DNA from: Argyresthia goedartella
Taxonomy: Eukaryota; Arthropoda; Insecta; Lepidoptera; Argyresthiidae
DNA: 64,000 nucleotides
Reading direction: 5' to 3'
Assembly (NCBI GenBank): GCA_949825045.1
Contig: OX463815.1
Span: forward strand, 25,969,356-26,033,355
The position numbers and the translations under genes were made by a program. Shown here in pieces: positions 58,101 through 64,000 of this stretch (the stretch's first letter is position 1; each line of letters opens with the position of its first letter). Under the pieces are notes generated by a model. That model saw only the letters and a program-made list of their open reading frames with translations, had not been told where the DNA came from and did no database searches.

Positions 58101-58363
58101 AGGCATTTATTTGCTGAATATAGGTTACATAGGTGATAAAATTATAATAACGGTCGCTTAGCTATACTCTACCCGAAAGGGTTTGCAAAATTTTGAGTGT
58201 TAACAATATAATTTAATTAATTAAAGCATAAAAAATGTCAAGACAGTATTCAAGATTAAATTAGGCTTAAATATAAAATGTCAACACTATCATACATTAC
58301 ACACTGGGTACATATTTAACATTAATTTATTAGGAACCCTAGGCACAGTCACAAGGAAGGAAA
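58101..58363 (-). other. 3' UTR of the CR1-like LINE
   Basis: It is AT-rich, from the stop of ORF2 to the repeat tail. AATAAA (complement near 58107) lies just before the TTTGAC units. Confidence 0.7.
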
Positions 58364-61141
58364 CTAAAATTTGTCTTGGAGAAATTCACCAAGGCTATAA
58401 TAGGCTTTTTCAAGAAGAAGTTGTGATAGCCTTTTTTTAAATAAATGGACAACTTGAATTTCTCTAATACTATTAGGCAGATGGTTATATATTATGGGCG
58501 CCATTCCAAATATACTTTTATTAAATAAAGCTGTTGAGTGACTCGCAGCACTGATCTTATTTTTATATCTTGCACTGTTAAATTTGCCAAATAAATCATA
58601 ATTAGTTTTTACAAATAGTACTATCTCTAAAATATATAATGACGGCAATGTGAATAATTTTAGTTTTATAAAATGGGGTTTGCAGGTATCTGTAGATTTC
58701 AGTTTACAAATTGACCTGATGCATCTTTTCTGAGCCTTGAAGGCATCAGTTTTGTCCGTGGAGTTACCCCAGAAGATGAGACCATACCTCAGAGCAGAGA
58801 CAACATATGCATGATATGCAGTTAAGACGGCTTTTTGACTGACAACTTTGGAAAGCATGTGTAAGGCATAAGAAAATGACTTCAATTTAGAACAAACCTT
58901 TTCTATGTGGTTTTTCCATGTCAAATGAGAATCTATATACAAACCTAAAAATTTTGTGGAATCAACTTTATTAATATTCTTATTATTGTATTTAATTTCA
59001 AGATTATCTAATTCTGGATTATGGTTGTAATTATTTTTAAATGTCATTATGTTCGATTTGTCAATATTAATTAAAAGATTATTAGATGTCAGCCACTCAA
59101 TCACATGTGATAGTGTACTTGTAATGTCAGATTCCAAAGCAATTACATTATTATTTTTAAATAGAACTGTGCTGTCGTCAGCAAATAATACCATTGTATT
59201 CTTAGTTTCTCTAGGCAGGTCATTTATGTAGACTAAAAATAGCAAAGGCCCAAGAACACTACCTTGGGGTACACCATATTTGATAAATCTATCATCAGAA
59301 ACGTAATTTTGGAGAGTCCTATTATCTTGGCTTAGCCTTGTTACTACGGTCCTCTGCTTCCTGTCACTCAAATATGATTTAATGAGGTTCATCACGTTAC
59401 CTCTAACTCCATAAGCTTGTAACTTCCCTAATAAAATCGAATGGTTCACATAATCGAAAGCCTTTGTCATGTCCATATATAAAGCTACTGTTAATATTCT
59501 TTTATCCAAAGATGTGACTACGTCCGATAAAAAATCATATAGAGCTAAATTTATGTTTTTGTTTTTCCTAAATCCCTTTTGTTCCGACGCAAAGATATTG
59601 TTTTTCTCGAAATAATAGTATAGACAATTATAAATAACTTTTTCAAGGATCTTAGCAAATATAGGAATAAGAGCAATTGGTCTGTAGTAGGCCATGTTCT
59701 CTTTATCTGTACTTTTATACATTGGTTTGATAATAGATGTTTTTAATTTTTTTGGGAAGGTGCCTTGCTCTATACATAAGTTCATGATGTAGCTCAAAAC
59801 AGGTGATATAATTTCAGAAACATACTGAATAACTTTAGTGCAAATGTCATCAAAACCGGTACTACTTTTGTTTTTAAGATTTTTTATGATTTTATTTATG
59901 TCATAAGTCGTAGTAGGGCTCATAAAAATTGAGTGAACACTGGAGCAAGTTTTTAATGTAGCCGGATTGTTAGGCTCAGTAATTGGCTTAATTTGTTCAA
60001 TGTAAAAATCATTGAAAACCTTTGCAATTTCTTGAGGATCATCAATAATCTTATTGTCCAATTTGATTTGTTTTATGTCCTCAATAGATTGTTTATACTT
60101 GTTTTTATTGATAATGTTCCAGGTCGCTTTACATTTGTTATTAGAATTTTTTATATAATAGTCATTTTGGGATCTTTGGGTCAGTTTGACTATTTTCCTG
60201 AAGCGTTTGGAATAGTTCTGAAAGATGTTCTTGTTTTCTTGGCTGGGGGATAACCTATACTTCCACAGTAATTCTCTTTTCCGCTTAGAGCAACATTTAA
60301 TTCCATTCGAAATCCATTTAGGCTTCTTTGACGCTGTTACTTTAACTTTGATGATTGGGAAGCAAAGATCGTAAAATAACTTAAATAAATTGTGAAAATT
60401 ATCAAATGCTTCATTTGCATCTTGGCTTAAATATACTTCGTTAAAACTTAGTTGAGAAATATGTTCTGCAAATTTTTTTAAATTATCCTCATTAATGTCT
60501 CTACGCTCAATAAACCAATAGCTAAAACTGCAGTATTCTTTGACCGGACATTTTAAAATTTGTGCTGTATGGTCGGATAAGGCCAATTCTATTACCTTAC
60601 CCTTGCATCCACGTATGTTGTGACAAAAATTGTCTAGGCAGGTTCCGCTACTTAATCTTGTTGGTTCATTAATAATTAGTTTCAGATTGTATGTCAGTAA
60701 TAAAGTCTCAAACTCATTAGACCTAGCGTTTCGAGTCAGTCGATCAATATTAAAATCGCCACATAGTATAGTTTTTTTATTTTTATCACAGATTTTTTCT
60801 AATAAACTATCCAATTTTTCTAAAAATGCGTTAAATGCCCAAGTTGCTGTCTTAGGTGACCTATAAATACAGATAATATTTATGTTTTGCTCTATTAATT
60901 GTATTCCGCAGCATTCAAAGATAACGGGAGTGTTAAAACTATTTAGATTAATTTCCTTGTATCTGTGCCTACTGTTTACAAGAATGCATGTCCCTCCATG
61001 CCTATTGTTTCTAGCTGAATAAGTGGCCAATTTGTAATTTTGTACATGTAAAACAGGTATATCGGTTTCCACCATGTTATGCTCAGTTATACATATTACA
61101 TCGAGGTCCATTTTGTCATTAATTAATTCATTCACATGCAA
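58364..61141 (-). CDS. CR1-like LINE ORF2: endonuclease and RT
   Basis: This intact ORF is about 925 codons as measured from 61141, but the frame is open a little further upstream (to about 61214) and contains HQNINGLINKSD, the usual start of the endonuclease. The true start therefore lies earlier and has no obvious ATG. The endonuclease has ICITEHN, CGDFNIDR and LSDHTAQ. The reverse transcriptase has GFDDICTKV, YRPIALIPIFAKILEK, YMDMTKAFDYVNH, GVPQGSVLGPLLFLVYIND and FADD (complement of 59174-59185). The C-terminus has the IFGMAPIIYNHLPNSIR block. It would nick target DNA and copy LINE RNA. Confidence 0.92.
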   Translation of the reverse strand: MHVNELINDKMDLDVICITEHNMVETDIPVLHVQNYKLATYSARNNRHGGTCILVNSRHRYKEINLNSFNTPVIFECCGIQLIEQNINIICIYRSPKTATWAFNAFLEKLDSLLEKICDKNKKTILCGDFNIDRLTRNARSNEFETLLLTYNLKLIINEPTRLSSGTCLDNFCHNIRGCKGKVIELALSDHTAQILKCPVKEYCSFSYWFIERRDINEDNLKKFAEHISQLSFNEVYLSQDANEAFDNFHNLFKLFYDLCFPIIKVKVTASKKPKWISNGIKCCSKRKRELLWKYRLSPSQENKNIFQNYSKRFRKIVKLTQRSQNDYYIKNSNNKCKATWNIINKNKYKQSIEDIKQIKLDNKIIDDPQEIAKVFNDFYIEQIKPITEPNNPATLKTCSSVHSIFMSPTTTYDINKIIKNLKNKSSTGFDDICTKVIQYVSEIISPVLSYIMNLCIEQGTFPKKLKTSIIKPMYKSTDKENMAYYRPIALIPIFAKILEKVIYNCLYYYFEKNNIFASEQKGFRKNKNINLALYDFLSDVVTSLDKRILTVALYMDMTKAFDYVNHSILLGKLQAYGVRGNVMNLIKSYLSDRKQRTVVTRLSQDNRTLQNYVSDDRFIKYGVPQGSVLGPLLFLVYINDLPRETKNTMVLFADDSTVLFKNNNVIALESDITSTLSHVIEWLTSNNLLINIDKSNIMTFKNNYNHNPELDNLEIKYNNKNINKVDSTKFLGLYIDSHLTWKNHIEKVCSKLKSFSYALHMLSKVVSQKAVLTAYHAYVVSALRYGLIFWGNSTDKTDAFKAQKRCIRSICKLKSTDTCKPHFIKLKLFTLPSLYILEIVLFVKTNYDLFGKFNSARYKNKISAASHSTALFNKSIFGMAPIIYNHLPNSIREIQVVHLFKKRLSQLLLEKAYYSLGEFLQDKF

Positions 61142-61193
61142 TGTTAAAATGTCAGATTTGTTTATTAAACCATTGATATTTTGGTGAAGTATA

Positions 61194-62810
61194 TTAAGAT
61201 GAACGAAAAAACTCTGTTTTATTAACCTTTGACTCTACATTAACCCCTGACTCTACATTAATTTCTGACTCTACATTAACCCCTACCTCTACATTAACCC
61301 CTGACTCTACATTAACCCCTGACTCTACATTAACCCCTGACTCTACATTAACCCCTGACTCTACATTAACCCCTGACTCTACATCAACCCCTGACTCTAC
61401 AATAACCCCTGACTCTACATTAACCCCTGACTCTACATTGTCCCTTGACACTATATTTTCCCTTGCCTCTACAGTTTGCTTTTGTTTCGTTTGCATATTT
61501 TTGGTTTTCAACTTCTGAAAGTAATATGGAATTGTACCTTTTTTATTACAAATCTGTTTTTTTACTATATTCATATTTTGTTTATTAAAATAGTAAGGTA
61601 TTGTGCCCTTCACAAGCTTTTTATCATTTTTATTTAAATTCTTTACACATTTAGGCCAATTTACAATGTAATCCTTCCTGTATCGTATGTAATCTATTTC
61701 TACATTCAGTTTAAAGCTAATTTGGTCTACAAACAATGGGTTTTCCTGTCTCATTCTAATAGATTTTGTGTTAATTATTTTACATTTTGGATATTGCTGT
61801 TCTAAATTGTTCAGTATTTCATTAAGTGCAAACTTATTCTGACCATCGGTTATACTTAATATGAATACATAATTATTTTTGAGACTTTTAAGTGTTTTAC
61901 CCAGTTCACTTGACAACATTTCATTACAGCTGTCATGATTGCCTACAGAAAATACAAAAATGTCATCATCAGTTATACTTGCCAAACTATTATATACGGG
62001 GTTTAAAATTTGAAAACTGTTTGCGTGCGGCTTGGTAGTAGATGATACAGTGTATATATCATTCCAGGTGTTTTTTCGGCAGTGGAGCATTGTGCTTGCT
62101 AATCCTCGTACATTTTCATCTCCATTTATAAATATATTGGGTTTTTTATCCTTTATACTTTTAGTAGGTAGGTAGGTACATTTTACTGCCCTAGATCTTT
62201 TCGCTGGTTTTGAGACTGGAGGGGCCGGTAAAGCCAGTGGCGGTGCCAGCTGTAGGTTTTCTAATACTGATCTATTTGTACCTGTAGTGCCCTCTAGTAT
62301 GGGTATAGAGGACTGCGTAGGCATGTTACTCATAACAGGGGAGCAGTGCTTTGGTTTTTCAACAACTAAGTTTTGCCTCGATTCAGACGTGTCGTTACCT
62401 AGATGGCGTTGCTCCAAGATAGCTTTTTGTGGTCCAGTTTTCCGAGTTTTCTTTATCGGAGTGTGTTTATTTGGAGTAGGTGTGCCCGGGGATGTAAAAT
62501 AAATTTTCCTCATTAATTCTATTTCCTTACTCCTTTCTTCCAATTTAGATTTAAGGTTGTAGTTTTCTGTTATTAACTTATCAATTTCAGTATTTGCACT
62601 ATCTAGGTTTATTTTAAGTATTTGAATTTGTTCCTGTAATTCACTTACTTGAGAAGTGTCCAGTATAGTTGGTGGAAGACTTTGGGTTGTTGAGTCAAGC
62701 ATAGTTGAATTCCATACTGTTTCGTCGAGCATAGTAGAAGAATTTAAATCCTCGCAACTTGTTCCTTTGCGTCTGTTAAATTTTCTGATCGTTACATTAT
62801 CCATGTTCAA
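61194..62810 (-). CDS. CR1-like LINE ORF1 with esterase-like domain
   Basis: This intact ORF of 538 codons starts at ATGAATATGG (62810). A possible coiled coil spans residues 55-100. A Pro/Lys-rich linker follows. The region 225-360 resembles the SGNH esterase of CR1/L2 ORF1 proteins: NGDENVRGLA in place of the GDS block and SVGNHD in place of GxND. The catalytic Ser position is Glu. A duplicated KGTIPYYF(N/Q)K segment (residues 401-410 and 424-433) precedes a tail of 14 hexapeptides (consensus VNVESG) encoded by an 18-base tandem repeat. The function is probably RNA or membrane association; esterase activity is doubtful. Confidence 0.87.
   Translation of the reverse strand: MNMDNVTIRKFNRRKGTSCEDLNSSTMLDETVWNSTMLDSTTQSLPPTILDTSQVSELQEQIQILKINLDSANTEIDKLITENYNLKSKLEERSKEIELMRKIYFTSPGTPTPNKHTPIKKTRKTGPQKAILEQRHLGNDTSESRQNLVVEKPKHCSPVMSNMPTQSSIPILEGTTGTNRSVLENLQLAPPLALPAPPVSKPAKRSRAVKCTYLPTKSIKDKKPNIFINGDENVRGLASTMLHCRKNTWNDIYTVSSTTKPHANSFQILNPVYNSLASITDDDIFVFSVGNHDSCNEMLSSELGKTLKSLKNNYVFILSITDGQNKFALNEILNNLEQQYPKCKIINTKSIRMRQENPLFVDQISFKLNVEIDYIRYRKDYIVNWPKCVKNLNKNDKKLVKGTIPYYFNKQNMNIVKKQICNKKGTIPYYFQKLKTKNMQTKQKQTVEARENIVSRDNVESGVNVESGVIVESGVDVESGVNVESGVNVESGVNVESGVNVESGVNVEVGVNVESEINVESGVNVESKVNKTEFFRSS
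61221..61472. repeat. 18-base minisatellite within ORF1, 14 units
   Basis: Units of ATTAACCCCTGACTCTAC (plus strand) run without interruption, in frame, for 252 bases. Seven central units are near-identical and the ends are more diverged. Copy number would be expected to vary between copies of the LINE. Confidence 0.93.
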
Positions 62811-63468
62811 CTGCGTTATAAGTCATACAATTCGAAACAAAAAGTGGTATTTACGATTCACGGAGACAGGAATCGAACCCGAGTCGTTTTGGTCTCAAGC
62901 ACGGGTGTTTCACCTTACGCCATCGAAGCCATATAAAATGCTGCGAAAGTTGGGTATGTATCCTTTCGCTGCACTGGCGCCATCTGTTGGAATTTGGTAG
63001 TACCACGTAGTCTGTAGTTTAGTGATGATATAATTTGCGGGACTTGTTGTAAATTACTTTAGTCAGAGTTTACTTCTTTTGTGGATAGATGTCACTTGAG
63101 ATGTTTGGCCGTTAAGATCCCGTTATCTTGATGATATGTAATTGTGATGAATTGTTAATTTATCCTGTACTTATAAATGACACTGGTCACTTTTGTCACT
63201 TTTATGTTATGCGGAGAATCTGCTATGTTATTCTAGTTTAACATAGAGGGTTTTTTGCTTTTATTGTCACTTTGTACATTCATTTATTGGCACTTGTTAT
63301 ATTATTGTTTCTACTTATTTTTAGCACTGGATAACACTTCCACGTCTTAATCGGTTTATAGTTTACCGAAAAATACTGATTTCTAACAATTTTATGAAGA
63401 TTTAGTTATTAAAATGAATAATTTATTCGGAGCTCAATGTTTACACTGGCTAGATGGCGCCACTTCTC
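62811..63468 (-). other. 5' UTR of the CR1-like LINE
   Basis: It runs from the insertion point in LINE J to the ORF1 start and contains the tRNA-like module. A GTGGCGCCATC-like word begins it. No TATA box is evident; an internal promoter is therefore expected. Confidence 0.55.
62858..62930 (-). promoter_or_regulatory. tRNA-like Pol III promoter module in LINE 5' UTR
   Basis: On the LINE's own strand, TGGCGTAAGGTG (complement of 62911-62922) fits an A box and GGTTCGATTCC (complement of 62869-62879) is a perfect B box. The spacing is close to that of tRNA genes. The outer parts cannot pair into an acceptor stem, so it is not a tRNA gene. It may be a SINE head captured by the LINE, or an internal promoter. 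Confidence 0.7.
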
Positions 63469-63473
63469 TTCTT

Positions 63474-64000
63474 GGATAAGTATACTCCTGATTTTGTGCA
63501 AAATAATGTCAACTTCTTTAACTTCCAATCTACTACATCAAATTATCTTCTTACAGACAGTTTCTCTTTGCAAGAATTTAAATCAGCCATAACATCTAGA
63601 AAACATACTGCTTTTGGTTTGGATGGCATTCCTTATGCTTTTATGAAAAAATTAAGCTCAAAGGGCATGGAAACATTATTACATGTTTTTAATTACTTTT
63701 GGGAAAAAAATTACATACCTCCAGATTGGAAAATTGATTGCTTGATCCCGATTTTAAAACCAGAATTCTTATTGTCCAATTGCTTTAACTTCTTGCGCAG
63801 GGAAAATTTATGAGTAATTTCTTAAACAACGCTTGGAGTTCTTTGCTGAAAAGAATCATATTCTATCTTCCAATCAGTTCAGATTCCGCCGTGGCCATAG
63901 TGCACGAGAAAGCATATGTCATATACAATTAGACATACAAAAAGCTCTCAATCAAGGTAAATCACTGGCTTGCATATTTTTCGACATCACAGGTGCTTTC
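63474..64000 (+). pseudogene. LINE J reverse transcriptase, first part
   Basis: It resumes LINE J with DKYTPDFVQNN, KHTAFGLDGIPYAFMKKL and IPPDWKIDCLIPILKP, conserved RT blocks. After a frame change near 63760, it reads LSSNQFRFRRGHSARES and SLACIFFDITGAF, the block holding the first catalytic Asp. It runs off the window. Confidence 0.85.

Larger units (their letters stand above)
58080..63468 (-). mobile_element. CR1/L2-like LINE with intact ORFs
   Basis: The 5.4-kb element has a 658-base 5' UTR, ORF1, an overlapping ORF2, a 283-base 3' UTR and a TTTGAC-repeat tail (58080-58100) after AATAAA. It inserted into LINE J, and TTCTT may be the duplicated target. No stop or frame shift is seen within either ORF. 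This makes it the most plausible recently mobile element in the window. The clade is inferred from the esterase-like ORF1, the ORF2 motifs and the microsatellite tail. Confidence 0.87.
55430..64000 (+). mobile_element. LINE J (Jockey-like), split by two insertions
   Basis: ORF1 (55430-56843, interrupted by a 492-base retroposon) is followed by the endonuclease (56870-57570) and the linker to 58079. A minus-strand CR1-like LINE occupies 58080-63468. The RT of J resumes at 63474 and leaves the window at 64000. The parts read as one element with many stops and shifts. TTCTT at 58075-58079 and 63469-63473 may be the target duplication. Confidence 0.8.

Noticed and set aside
61190..61215. TTTTTTC at the ORF1/ORF2 overlap as a -1 slippery site
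   Set aside because: ORF2 lies in the +1 frame relative to ORF1, so a -1 shift would not join them.
61221..61472. CRISPR-like array
   Set aside because: Units are contiguous, without spacers, and in frame with a LINE ORF in a eukaryotic genome.
62858..62930. A true tRNA gene
   Set aside because: The A and B boxes are present, but the ends do not pair as an acceptor stem.

Overview
This is non-coding, AT-rich insect genomic DNA. It is most likely lepidopteran: the evidence is the LINE 3' tails, a tRNA-derived SINE, piggyBac- and Tc1/mariner-type relics, and LTR retroelements with baculovirus-F-like envelope ORFs. The taxon is an inference. I see no complete host gene. One short, GC-richer stretch near 5.1 kb looks like a spliced exon. 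Almost everything else I can explain is transposable-element DNA, much of it nested. Such density would fit heterochromatin or a sex chromosome, which the sequence alone cannot show.

Layout. 0-6.4 kb: mostly unexplained DNA with a TATA/initiator pair, a LINE 3' tail, twin hairpins, tandemly repeated LINE tails, a 134-bp tandem repeat and the candidate exon. 6.5-18.3 kb: a chimeric LINE (families E and D) interrupted by a 9.6-kb BEL/Pao retroelement (5-bp target duplication TACTG). A 1.03-kb Tc1/mariner-like element sits 2 bp from the end of its 5' LTR, and a SINE sits in the LINE 3' UTR. 18.8-19.8 kb: a decayed tandem repeat. 22-23 kb: a Tc1/mariner relic. 24.6-35.7 kb: an RTE-type LINE interrupted by a 10-kb Ty3/Gypsy errantivirus-like element A (TSD GTAC, gag-pol-env). 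The leader of A holds a solo LTR of a second family, B. 37.3-37.6 kb: a foldback element. 39.4-44.3 kb: a family B Gypsy element truncated inside integrase. 44.6-50.1 kb: a piggyBac-like element containing a deleted Copia element. 50.6-55.2 kb: a second, much fuller copy of LINE family D. 55.4-64 kb: a Jockey-like LINE (J) carrying a 492-bp retroposed insert and split by a 5.4-kb CR1/L2-like LINE on the minus strand. That LINE has two long uninterrupted ORFs and is the best candidate for a recently active element here.

How the parts relate. The order of insertion can be read from target-site duplications: LINE D before BEL before Tc1-like; RTE before Gypsy A before LTR B; LINE J before the CR1-like LINE. 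All autonomous elements except the minus-strand CR1-like LINE have stop codons, frameshifts or deletions in their coding regions. A recurring oddity is short-loop inverted duplications inside otherwise recognisable elements, twice as back-to-back twin hairpins with the same loop sequence.
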